A stretch of DNA of 64,000 bases from an uncultured Chloracidobacterium sp. (GTDB taxonomy: Bacteria > Acidobacteriota > Blastocatellia > Pyrinomonadales > Pyrinomonadaceae): positions 1 through 64,000 of the forward strand of contig CALDGX010000103.1 of assembly GCA_937941715.1 (NCBI GenBank), written 5' to 3'. Shown piece by piece: positions 16,722 to 24,332 of this stretch (position 1 is the stretch's first letter; each line of letters begins with the position of its first letter). Under the pieces are notes generated by a model. That model made no database searches. It saw only the letters and a list, made by a program, of their open reading frames with translations, and was not told the origin of the DNA. The translations under genes were made by a program, and so were the position numbers.

Positions 16722-17753
16722 CTAAATGATAAACATACAATCGCCGTAGCTGTAGAATCTGTACCCTGCATCAACAGCGTGGCGATAGGCGTCCATTATA
16801 AGTTTATGGCCTCCAAATGTTGAAGTCAGGATCAGCAGCGAACTCTGCGGCAGATGAAAATTGGTCAATAGAGCATCGACCGCCCTGAACTCATATCCCG
16901 GCGTGATGGTCAAATTGGCCTCGGTCCGAACGGCCTCGAATCGCCCGTTGGCTGCGAAGTTTGACTCGAGCGCCCGGGTGGTCGTGGTGCCGACGGCTAC
17001 GATGCGTTGGCCGCGGCTCTTGGCGTTTTGCAGCATTTCGGCTGTGACGGCGTCGATCTCGTATCTTTCGGGCAGGACCCGATGATCGGATAGTTCCTCG
17101 GCACGCACCGGCTGAAATGTTCCATAACCGACGTGAAGCGTGATCTCGGCGATCTGTGCTCCGCGCGACCTGACCGCTTGAAGGATCACGGGCGTGAAGT
17201 GGAGCCCGGCCGTCGGGGCGGCGATCGAACCGCGATATTTGGCGTACACCGTCTGGTAGCGTTCGCGGTCAGATCCCGGTGCGGCATCGTTGCGGCGAAT
17301 ATAAGGCGGCAGCGGTGTTTTGCCGTATCGGTCGATCAGTTCGTTTAGCTCCGAGTCCGTCTCAAAGGCGATACGCACTTTGCCGTCCTCGAGCTTTTCT
17401 TCGACAACGCCGGAAAATCCTTCGCCGAAAATGATCCTCTTGCCCGGTTTCAGCCGCTTACCGGGCCGGGCGAGAGCGACCCAGATATTCGGTCCGGCCT
17501 CATTGATCAGAAATACTTCGATCGCCGCACCGGTCTCGGAGCGTCCAAGCTGCCTAGCCGGAAACACCCGGGTATTGTTGACGACCAATAGGTCATCGGG
17601 CCCGAGCTGCAATGGAAACCGGGAAAACGAGCTATCCGAATGAAGGCCAGTTTTGCGGTCGACGATCAGCATTCTCGATGCTTCGCGGCGGTCGGCCGGG
17701 TGTTGTGCAATGAGTGATTCCGGGAGTTCGAAGTCAAGATCGGAAAGCTGCAT
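16722..17753 (-). CDS. queA: S-adenosylmethionine:tRNA ribosyltransferase-isomerase
   Basis: 343 residues, typical length. It transfers and isomerises the ribosyl group of SAM onto 7-aminomethyl-7-deazaguanine in tRNA, forming epoxyqueuosine. Signatures are the start MQLSDLDFELPESLIAQHP, LLVVNNTRVFPARQLG, PLPPYIRR, SIAAPTAGLHFT, HVGYGTFQPV and the final NFHLPQSSLLILTSTFGG. ATG 17751-17753 fits the family start; an earlier in-frame start would add 34 unrelated residues and read into the opposite-strand promoter region. First gene of the queA-rimI-thiE run. Confidence 0.96.
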   Translation of the reverse strand: MQLSDLDFELPESLIAQHPADRREASRMLIVDRKTGLHSDSSFSRFPLQLGPDDLLVVNNTRVFPARQLGRSETGAAIEVFLINEAGPNIWVALARPGKRLKPGKRIIFGEGFSGVVEEKLEDGKVRIAFETDSELNELIDRYGKTPLPPYIRRNDAAPGSDRERYQTVYAKYRGSIAAPTAGLHFTPVILQAVRSRGAQIAEITLHVGYGTFQPVRAEELSDHRVLPERYEIDAVTAEMLQNAKSRGQRIVAVGTTTTRALESNFAANGRFEAVRTEANLTITPGYEFRAVDALLTNFHLPQSSLLILTSTFGGHKLIMDAYRHAVDAGYRFYSYGDCMFII

Positions 17754-17786
17754 CGTAGATCGGATCGAGGCATGTCTGAAATTTTG

Positions 17787-17815
17787 TTGTAACAGACCTT
17801 TGATTCTAATATAAT
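17787..17815 (+). promoter_or_regulatory. Promoter for the secreted repeat protein gene
   Basis: TTGTAA (17787-17792), a 17-base spacer and a perfect TATAAT (17810-17815) on the plus strand. The transcript would start near 17822 and leave a leader of about 140 bases before the ATG at 17962. The leader includes the palindrome ggctgcagcc. Confidence 0.5.
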
Positions 17816-17961
17816 CAGAATGTTTGCTAACTACAACAAGTGTAATTGTTTGCATCCGGAATGGCGGCTGCAGCCATCTCTATATTGCGCGGATTTGCCG
17901 AGCGGCAATTTGACCGCTTTCGGGCTTTCCAACAGGAGTTATTTCTGAGAGGACAAATGAT

Positions 17962-19029
17962 ATGAAGAAAAATTTACTTAGATCACTTATCTTGGGTGCG
18001 TTTATCGGTGCCGCGGCGATGATCCTGCCGTCGGACACCAATGCCCAAGGTCAATTGCGTTATCAAAATCGTTATTCAAAGGCTGACGTCAGCCGCATTA
18101 TCTCTAAGCTCGAGAATAGCAGCGACACGTTTCGGCGTGATTTCGACCGCGCTATGGACAATAGCAGCCTGAACGGTACGAACGCAGAGGATCGCTACAA
18201 CAATAATGTTCGCGATTACGAAAATGCGCTTGACCGGCTGCGTCGCGAATTTGATCGCAACAATTCGTGGTGGGAGACCCGCAATGATGTTTCAAACGTC
18301 ATTCGCGAAGCTCAGACCGTGAATAACATGATGAACAGCATTTCGTTCCGCCGTAATCTTGAGCGGCAGTGGAACAACATGCGTAACGACATCAACACTC
18401 TTGCTGACACTTTCGATCTGCCCGGCCTCAATGGCGGCGGCTGGAATGGCGGCGGCAATTGGGGCGGTGGCAACAACGGCGGTTGGGGCGGCAACGTCAG
18501 CAATCCGCCGAGCTGGGCTGAAGGAACATTTTACGGCACGGCGCCGGACGGTTCGCAGATCACCCTGACGATCGATCGCGGCGGTTATGTCACCGCGGTG
18601 ATCGGCGGCAATACGAGCCGCGGAACCTACTATCGCGGCTCGCTGTACATCGGCGGTGCAAGCTCGGTCGTCACTAAATGGGGCAACGGCATCCGCACGA
18701 CCCGAACTGACAATCGCGAGGTCATTAATTACTCACGCAACGGCTGGGGTAATGGCGGCGGCGGCAATTGGGGCGGCGGTTCACGTCCGTCGAGCTGGGC
18801 TATCGGTTCGTTCAGTGCCCGCAACCCGACAAATGGCGGAATGATCTATCTGACGATCACCCAGGATGGACAGGTCACCGTTAATATGGACGGCAATATG
18901 TCGTACGGCACCATGAACGGAAATACGCTGACGTTAAATGGCGTCTCGTCGACCGTCACGAGAAACGGCAACGGCATCCGCACCACTCGCAACGATAACG
19001 GCGAGCGGATCACCTATCGCCGGAACTAG
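17962..19029 (+). CDS. Secreted protein with a duplicated C-terminal domain
   Basis: 355 residues, unknown family. A signal peptide (cleavage near TNAQG) leads to a helical, Arg/Asp/Asn-rich region (about 30-155), then two copies of a beta-rich domain of about 80 residues. Copy 1 starts near SNPPSWAEGTFYG and ends RTDNREVINYSRN; copy 2 starts near RPSSWAIGSFSAR and ends RNDNGERITYRRN. Each follows a Gly/Asn/Trp-rich linker (GGGWNGGGNWGGG; GNGGGGNWGGG). Both copies share NGIRTTR. This points to an internal duplication in an exported, perhaps surface-associated protein. GAGAGGA precedes the ATG. A strong stem-loop follows the gene. Confidence 0.75.
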   Translation: MKKNLLRSLILGAFIGAAAMILPSDTNAQGQLRYQNRYSKADVSRIISKLENSSDTFRRDFDRAMDNSSLNGTNAEDRYNNNVRDYENALDRLRREFDRNNSWWETRNDVSNVIREAQTVNNMMNSISFRRNLERQWNNMRNDINTLADTFDLPGLNGGGWNGGGNWGGGNNGGWGGNVSNPPSWAEGTFYGTAPDGSQITLTIDRGGYVTAVIGGNTSRGTYYRGSLYIGGASSVVTKWGNGIRTTRTDNREVINYSRNGWGNGGGGNWGGGSRPSSWAIGSFSARNPTNGGMIYLTITQDGQVTVNMDGNMSYGTMNGNTLTLNGVSSTVTRNGNGIRTTRNDNGERITYRRN

Positions 19030-19052
19030 GCGGTAGATCACCGGACACGAAA

Positions 19053-19089
19053 AAGCGGCCCTGATCACCTATAAGGATCAGGGCCGCTT
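19053..19089 (-). terminator. Bidirectional terminator between the secreted protein gene and tRNA-Leu
   Basis: aagcggccctgatc (19053-19066) pairs perfectly with gatcagggccgctt (19076-19089), a 14-base stem with a 9-base loop. On the minus strand it is followed by a T-run (GCTTTTTC), a canonical terminator for the tRNA. On the plus strand the following bases are AATATTTT, so it can also stop transcripts of the upstream gene. Confidence 0.85.
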
Positions 19090-19096
19090 AATATTT

Positions 19097-19184
19097 TGGT
19101 ACCGGAGGTCGGAGTCGAACCGACATGAGGGTGAACCTCGTCAGATTTTGAGTCTGGTGCGTATACCAATTTCGCCACTCCGGC
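19097..19184 (-). tRNA. tRNA-Leu (anticodon CAA)
   Basis: Minus-strand type II tRNA. Acceptor GCCGGAG pairs with CTCCGGT (first pair G-U), discriminator A, and CCA is encoded (19097-19099). The anticodon arm CAGA-CTCAAAA-TCTG gives CAA, reading UUG. A long variable arm and the GGTTCGACTCC T-loop region are present. A promoter lies upstream and a terminator directly after it. Confidence 0.93.
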
Positions 19185-19196
19185 AGCGAACTTTAG

Positions 19197-19225
19197 ATAA
19201 TACGGCGCAAGTCGCTGAAGGTCAA
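19197..19225 (-). promoter_or_regulatory. Promoter of tRNA-Leu(CAA)
   Basis: Minus strand: TTGACC (19220-19225), a 17-base spacer and TATTAT (19197-19202). Each box matches 5 of 6. The transcript would start near 19190, six bases before the mature tRNA 5' end. Confidence 0.7.
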
Positions 19226-19262
19226 GACCCGGCCCGGCCCCGCAACCGACCCAGACGGCCTT

Positions 19263-19802
19263 TCAACCCCTCGCTTGCTCCAATATCCGCTGTATTTGAG
19301 CCGCGTGCCGTGCCTGATGGCCGCCCAGCAGGACGAGCCACTCTGACGCTGACAGGTCGCCGAAGAATGGGTGCGGAAACTTATGTGTGACCGAATCGAC
19401 ACTCTCGAACAACGGCCGCAGTTCGTCCAGCGAACCAGCGACCTCATCGATGATCGCCAGCGAATCGGCAACCGTCCGGCTGCCCGACGGGTGGACAATT
19501 TCCGGGGCTTCGACCTTTATGCCGGCGATCTCGGCAGATTTATTCATAAAGGCATCGCTCAGTGTGATCTCACCGTTTGCGGTCAGCCCGTCGGCCTGAG
19601 CTTTGGACAAGAGCCGCGAGCATATTTTGGCCATACCGCCGTTTACCAGTGCAACATGTTCCGCGATCTCCGCGATCGTCCACGACGAGTCTTTCTCAGA
19701 CGCCGCCGCTTCATTGTCGGATATATCGGCCAGAATATTGCGAAAGCTGTTTCGAACGTGGTCATTGGCCGCATAAACGTCGGCGATCGAATTAAATTGC
19801 AT
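19263..19802 (-). CDS. DinB-family protein
   Basis: 179 residues, four-helix-bundle DinB/YfiT-like protein. The pattern is WTIAEIAEHVALVNGGMAKI near residue 40 and EWLVLLGGHQARHAAQIQRIL at the end, giving candidate metal-binding histidines. The family is widespread and includes thiol-dependent S-transferases; no specific reaction is known here. It starts one base after the stop of the WD40-like lipoprotein gene and is probably co-transcribed with it and the M61 peptidase. A second DinB protein is encoded at 43307-43825, but the two share only the general pattern. Confidence 0.8.
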   Translation of the reverse strand: MQFNSIADVYAANDHVRNSFRNILADISDNEAAASEKDSSWTIAEIAEHVALVNGGMAKICSRLLSKAQADGLTANGEITLSDAFMNKSAEIAGIKVEAPEIVHPSGSRTVADSLAIIDEVAGSLDELRPLFESVDSVTHKFPHPFFGDLSASEWLVLLGGHQARHAAQIQRILEQARG

Positions 19803-19803
19803 A

Positions 19804-21099
19804 TTATTGCTGCCTGTTTGCCGCGGCCTGTGCCGAAAGTGCCAGCCGGTGCCAGCGCGAAAAACTGGTCACGTTGTCAGCCTCGTTCTTCATTCGGCGA
19901 ATGTACGCGGTCTTGAGATAGAGCAGGTTATCCGCCGGCCATTCGAGCTCGATTATCGGGTTGTACGAAACGAGCAGCTTTTCATCCGGAAGAGTTGTTA
20001 AGGGTTGGTCCGGAGCGGGCGTGGCCGTCGGAGCCGCGTTGGCGTCGGACGTCGTGTTTGCCGCCTGGCCGACACGCTGCTGTTCGCGGTCATATGCCTG
20101 GGACGAGATCAGCAGCTGATTTCTCAGCGGGATCGCCGCTTGTGTCGGAGCAGTACCACCGGCGTCATAAATGCGAACCTGAGTGTCGAATGAGATAGCG
20201 ATCTTTCCCGAATCGGGCGACCAAACGGGTCGGACCGCCGTCAGATTGTCATCCAGCCGCCGCTCGCGGCCGTTTTTCTCAATTACGCGCAGCCGCCCCT
20301 GCGGGATGAGCATCTCGCCCTTTCCCTCAGCGATGATCTCGAGGTACCGCCAGTCTCGTTTTGTCGCCGCGAGAGCGGCGAGCATCGAGCTGTCCGGCGA
20401 CCAAACGTAGTAGAAATAGATCAGCCCTTCGTTTTGAGTGATCGGTTTCAGGTTTGAACCTTCAGAATCGCAGATGTATATCTGCTCGGTGCGAAACGTC
20501 AGCACGCCGGTCGGCGACGCGGGCGTCGGGGCAGGTGTCGCGGTCGGTACGGGCGTTGCTTCCGGGTCCGGATTGGCGGCGGTAGCGCCGGGCGACGGCA
20601 CCTCGGCGTTGGGGTCGAGCGGGAGCGGGCCGACCGCCCTCAGCATTGCGACGAATGCGACCGAAGTCGAGTCCGGCGACCAGACGATCGTGTCGGGGAA
20701 ATGCACGGCCATCGTATCAGGCGTGACCTTTTTGAGCAGTTTGCCGTCGGCCGAATACATATCCAGCCTGACCTCCGACATCTGATCCATCACGTTACGA
20801 TAAACGGCCAAAATGCGCTTTTTGTCGGGTGACGTAATGGTTCGATCGAGCTGTTCCTGGGTACGGGTCGCATCAAAGTCGGCCTGGACCGCGGCGTTCT
20901 TCTCCTCGACCGTCTGTCCTGAGGCCGCGGCGGCAGGTGCCGGCACGTCCGCTTCGTAGCGATAGTTGAGCCGGACGGCGGGTATCTCACGCATTGACGG
21001 TGCCGCGGGTTCTGCGTTCTTGAACAGATCGCGTTGGCAAGCCGCCGCTGACAGAGCGACGACGATGACCGCGATCAATTTGACTTGAGATAGACGCAT
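19804..21099 (-). CDS. Lipoprotein with WD40-like (TolB-type) repeats
   Basis: 431 residues. MRLSQVKLIAVIVVALSAAAC is a signal with a likely lipobox cysteine at residue 21. The body has several WD40-like repeats: IVWSPDSTSVAFVA, YVWSPDSSMLAALAA and PVWSPDSGKIAISF, as in TolB-type propellers. Between the first and second lies a low-complexity insert rich in Pro, Thr and Ala. It begins one base after the M61 peptidase stop and ends one base before dinB, so the three genes likely form an operon. It may sense or bind an envelope ligand; no function can be assigned. Confidence 0.75.
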   Translation of the reverse strand: MRLSQVKLIAVIVVALSAAACQRDLFKNAEPAAPSMREIPAVRLNYRYEADVPAPAAAASGQTVEEKNAAVQADFDATRTQEQLDRTITSPDKKRILAVYRNVMDQMSEVRLDMYSADGKLLKKVTPDTMAVHFPDTIVWSPDSTSVAFVAMLRAVGPLPLDPNAEVPSPGATAANPDPEATPVPTATPAPTPASPTGVLTFRTEQIYICDSEGSNLKPITQNEGLIYFYYVWSPDSSMLAALAATKRDWRYLEIIAEGKGEMLIPQGRLRVIEKNGRERRLDDNLTAVRPVWSPDSGKIAISFDTQVRIYDAGGTAPTQAAIPLRNQLLISSQAYDREQQRVGQAANTTSDANAAPTATPAPDQPLTTLPDEKLLVSYNPIIELEWPADNLLYLKTAYIRRMKNEADNVTSFSRWHRLALSAQAAANRQQ

Positions 21100-21100
21100 C

Positions 21101-22963
21101 TTATTTGAGCTCGGCATTCAGGTAGTCACGGTAGAGCTTTCGGTGCACATCGGTCGGTTCGTCGACCGAATCAAAGCTATATTCCCGCCGCATATTGCCG
21201 CCGAGCGTAAAGTTGATATCGCGGAGCCTATCAAAGCGGAACAACGTCAGTTTGACGACGTCGCCCGGCTTTTTGTCGCCAATATAGCTCTGCATAAAGT
21301 TTTGGCTCGCCCGATAGCCGTCAACCGCGACCAGTTGATCGCCGGTATTGAGGCCCTGTTCGAACGCCGGCGTTCCGGCCGGTACCGTGCGGATCGTGAG
21401 GCGGGCTGATTCCTCGGCCATATCGGCACCGATGTATGCGCGTCCGGTGTTATTTTGCCGAACCGTCATCTTCAGCCCGATGCCGTTAACGATCGAGTTG
21501 TAGTCGATCTCTTCGGTGCCGCGAACATACTTTGCAAAAAAATCGTCAAGGCTCTTACCGGCCATCATTTCGGCCGTTTTCTGAAAGTCCGCCGGCGTAT
21601 AATTGCGTCCCTTCTTAAAGAACTCGACGTAGAGGTACCGCATCACGTCATCGAGCGATTTGGCTCCGGCTGACGACGATCGGATCTCGATGTCGAGCAT
21701 CATATTTACGATCTCGCCCTTATCGTAATACGAGATCTGATTGTTGATCGCGTTTTCGTCCGGACGATAGTACTTGATCCAGGCGTCAAAGCTCGAATCC
21801 TCAAGGCTTTGTTCAAAGCGTCCCGGCCTCTCCTGCAGCTGTTGAATGCCGGACGAGCGCCCGCCGAGAAAGTCGTTTTCGGTTATAAGTCCGGCACGCC
21901 GGAGTAAGAGGTTCGAGTAATACTCGGTACCGCCCTCGGCGACCCACAGCAGCTTGGTATAGTTCTCGTTCTCATAATCGAACGGGCCGAGCGCGTCAGG
22001 ACGAATGCGCTTTACATTGAACGCGTGAAAATACTCGTGTGCGACCAGGCCCAAAAAGCCGTCATATCGGGCCTTGGGCTTAAAGCCGAAACGGTTGAAC
22101 TGCAACGCGGTCGAATTGAGGTGCTCGAGGCCGCCGCCGCCGCGAAGATTGAGGATGAACGTGTAGTCGTCGTAGGGCAGTTCACCGAATATCTTGTATG
22201 CCTCCTCGACGATCTTGGCCGTGTCGGCCGCCATCTTCTTGAGGTCGTAATTTCCCTCACCGGTTACGACATAGCGGTGCGGTTTGCCCTGAACTGTAAA
22301 ATTGATCTCCTTAAAATTGCTGACCTCGAACGGCGAATCGTACAGAATGTCAAAATTCTCGGCTCGAAACGTATTGTCGCGGCCCGCGACGCGCGGCAGT
22401 CCGGTCGCGACCTTCCAGTCGCCGTGCGGCATTACGGTCACGGTCGACGGGGCTTTGAGCTGGTCCTTTACAAAGAAAAGCAGGGCCGAATTGTTCCAAA
22501 ACGCGTGTTCGTCATTGAGTTCATTGGTGCGGACGGTCAATTCGTTAGCGTAAACGCGATATTTCGCAACGACCTCTTTGCTGCCCTTGGTCTCAACCTG
22601 CCATGTATTCTTGTTGATCTTTTTCCAGCCCAGAGCGGAACCGGCGGCGTTCATCGATTCAAAATCCTGCACATGGCGGGCATATTCGCGAACGAGGTAG
22701 CTGCCGGGTGTCCAGACGGGCATCTTTAGCTCGAGCATCTCGGGCATTTGCTGCCATTTCACCGACATCTCGACCTCGAGATAGTGTGTCGACGGCTGTG
22801 ACATCGAGACCTTATAGGCGATCTCAGGCAATGTCGGTTTGGCCTCGGCGGCCGGAGCCGGCTGTTTGGGCCGCTTTTTTTGCGCAGGCGATGTCTGGTA
22901 CATAGAAAAGATCACGGCAGCGATCAACAGTAGTATAGCTTTTGAGGTGCGTATTTTTTGCAT
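21101..22963 (-). CDS. Exported M61-family metallopeptidase with PDZ domain
   Basis: 620 residues. Signal anchor (ILLLIAAVIFSMYQ), an N-terminal M61 beta domain, a thermolysin-like catalytic domain with HEYFH at 309-313, the downstream EGGTEYY glutamate, and a PDZ domain (about 500-590: LTIRTVPAGTPAFEQGLNTGDQLVAVDGYR). M61 enzymes are glycyl aminopeptidase-like zinc peptidases, and the PDZ domain suits recognition of exposed termini. It acts outside the cytoplasm. ATG 22961-22963 is preferred over a TTG seven codons earlier because it leads directly into the signal. First gene of a likely three-gene unit. Confidence 0.92.
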   Translation of the reverse strand: MQKIRTSKAILLLIAAVIFSMYQTSPAQKKRPKQPAPAAEAKPTLPEIAYKVSMSQPSTHYLEVEMSVKWQQMPEMLELKMPVWTPGSYLVREYARHVQDFESMNAAGSALGWKKINKNTWQVETKGSKEVVAKYRVYANELTVRTNELNDEHAFWNNSALLFFVKDQLKAPSTVTVMPHGDWKVATGLPRVAGRDNTFRAENFDILYDSPFEVSNFKEINFTVQGKPHRYVVTGEGNYDLKKMAADTAKIVEEAYKIFGELPYDDYTFILNLRGGGGLEHLNSTALQFNRFGFKPKARYDGFLGLVAHEYFHAFNVKRIRPDALGPFDYENENYTKLLWVAEGGTEYYSNLLLRRAGLITENDFLGGRSSGIQQLQERPGRFEQSLEDSSFDAWIKYYRPDENAINNQISYYDKGEIVNMMLDIEIRSSSAGAKSLDDVMRYLYVEFFKKGRNYTPADFQKTAEMMAGKSLDDFFAKYVRGTEEIDYNSIVNGIGLKMTVRQNNTGRAYIGADMAEESARLTIRTVPAGTPAFEQGLNTGDQLVAVDGYRASQNFMQSYIGDKKPGDVVKLTLFRFDRLRDINFTLGGNMRREYSFDSVDEPTDVHRKLYRDYLNAELK

Positions 22964-23063
22964 TACTTTGGCAATATCGTGCAAGATGATAAGGTTGATT
23001 TTCTTGTTATCTTACAATAAATTCGGCATTCAAGCAGTTTAGGTTTTAAGTTTCGACAGCACA

Positions 23064-24332
23064 ATGGACCAGCAGCCATCAAACGACATCGGCACGAAAG
23101 CGAATAGCGACAAATTCTTCACAACGCCGCTGGTGATCATATTCATCACGATCTTTATCGACCTGATCGGCTTCGGGATGGTCATCCCGATCCTTCCGTA
23201 TTATGCCGAGACCGCTCCGTTCAACGCCACGCCGTTCGAGATCGGAATGCTGTTCTCGGTTTACTCATGGATGCAGTTCTTTTTCTCGCCCGTACTCGGC
23301 CGGCTCTCAGATAGATACGGCCGTCGGCCGATATTGTTCATGAGTTTGATGGGGTCCGCCGTTGGTTACTTTGTTCTCGGTATCGCCGGAACGCTGGCGA
23401 TGGTCTTCATCGGACGCATCCTCGGCGGTATCACCGGCGGCAGCATATCGACCGCCCAGGCCTATATCGCCGACGTCACATCCAAAGAGAACCGAGCCAA
23501 GGGAATGGGGCTTTTTGGTGCGGCGTTCGGGCTCGGGTTTATCCTTGGCCCGGCGATCGCCGGTATCCTGAGCAAGTACGGAGTGCAGGTGCCGTTCTAT
23601 TTTGCGGCTGCTCTGTCGCTCATCAATGCGATCGCACTTTTGTTCATACTGCCCGAGTCGGTCAAATTCGGGGCCGTGCCTGAGATCAAAGAAAAGCGAA
23701 ATCGTTTCGTGGATATCATCGAGTCGTTCGGCGAGCCCAAATTCGGGCTGATCAACCTTATCTATTTTCTGCTCGTCACGGCGTTTTCGATAATGACGTA
23801 TGCATTCGTGCTCTTTACGATGTACCGCTTTCAATTCAACGCCGAGCAGAACGGATACCTTTTTGCGTATGTGGGTATCGTGTCGATCATCGGCCAGGGA
23901 TTTTTGTTCGGGCGATTAGTAAAACAGGTCGGTGAATCGCGTCTGGTGGCGATCGGATGTGTCGTAATGGCCGTCAGCCTGATCACGTTTCCCTTTATCG
24001 GCCCGCAGTCCGGCGGGCTTGCGTTCCTGTTGATCGCCACATCTTTCCTGTCGTTCGGCAACGCGATGGCCTCGCCGTCGCTGACGAGCCTTGCGTCAAA
24101 GATCTCCGCTGAAAATGAGCAAGGGCGGGCCCTGGGGATACTCCAGTCGGGCGCCAGCCTCGCTCGTGCGATAGGCCCGACGATCGGCGGCGTGCTGCTC
24201 AACAACTCGCTCAACCGCATCGACAACTCTACGGTAATCCGAACATTCGGCACCGCGTCGGCGATCATGTTCGTCGCGTTTATTGCGGCACTTTATTTTA
24301 GTAGGTTTATGCGGTCACAGCCGGCTGTCTAA
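23064..24332 (+). CDS. MFS efflux transporter (TetA-like, DHA1 family)
   Basis: 422 residues with twelve predicted membrane helices. The N-half has FIDLIGFGMVIPILPYY and motif A GRLSDRYGRRP at 79-89; the motif-C-like GAAFGLGFILGPAIAG follows. This pattern is close to tetracycline-type and other drug:H+ antiporters of the inner membrane. The substrate cannot be read from sequence, and no tetR-type regulator is adjacent. Its stop overlaps the stop of the convergent histidine kinase by four bases (ctaa). Confidence 0.88.
   Translation: MDQQPSNDIGTKANSDKFFTTPLVIIFITIFIDLIGFGMVIPILPYYAETAPFNATPFEIGMLFSVYSWMQFFFSPVLGRLSDRYGRRPILFMSLMGSAVGYFVLGIAGTLAMVFIGRILGGITGGSISTAQAYIADVTSKENRAKGMGLFGAAFGLGFILGPAIAGILSKYGVQVPFYFAAALSLINAIALLFILPESVKFGAVPEIKEKRNRFVDIIESFGEPKFGLINLIYFLLVTAFSIMTYAFVLFTMYRFQFNAEQNGYLFAYVGIVSIIGQGFLFGRLVKQVGESRLVAIGCVVMAVSLITFPFIGPQSGGLAFLLIATSFLSFGNAMASPSLTSLASKISAENEQGRALGILQSGASLARAIGPTIGGVLLNNSLNRIDNSTVIRTFGTASAIMFVAFIAALYFSRFMRSQPAV

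Noticed and set aside
23064..24332. MFS transporter as a dedicated tetracycline resistance gene
   Set aside because: The motifs fit the general DHA1 drug:H+ antiporter group; without a tetR-type regulator or a close match, a specific resistance claim is not supported.
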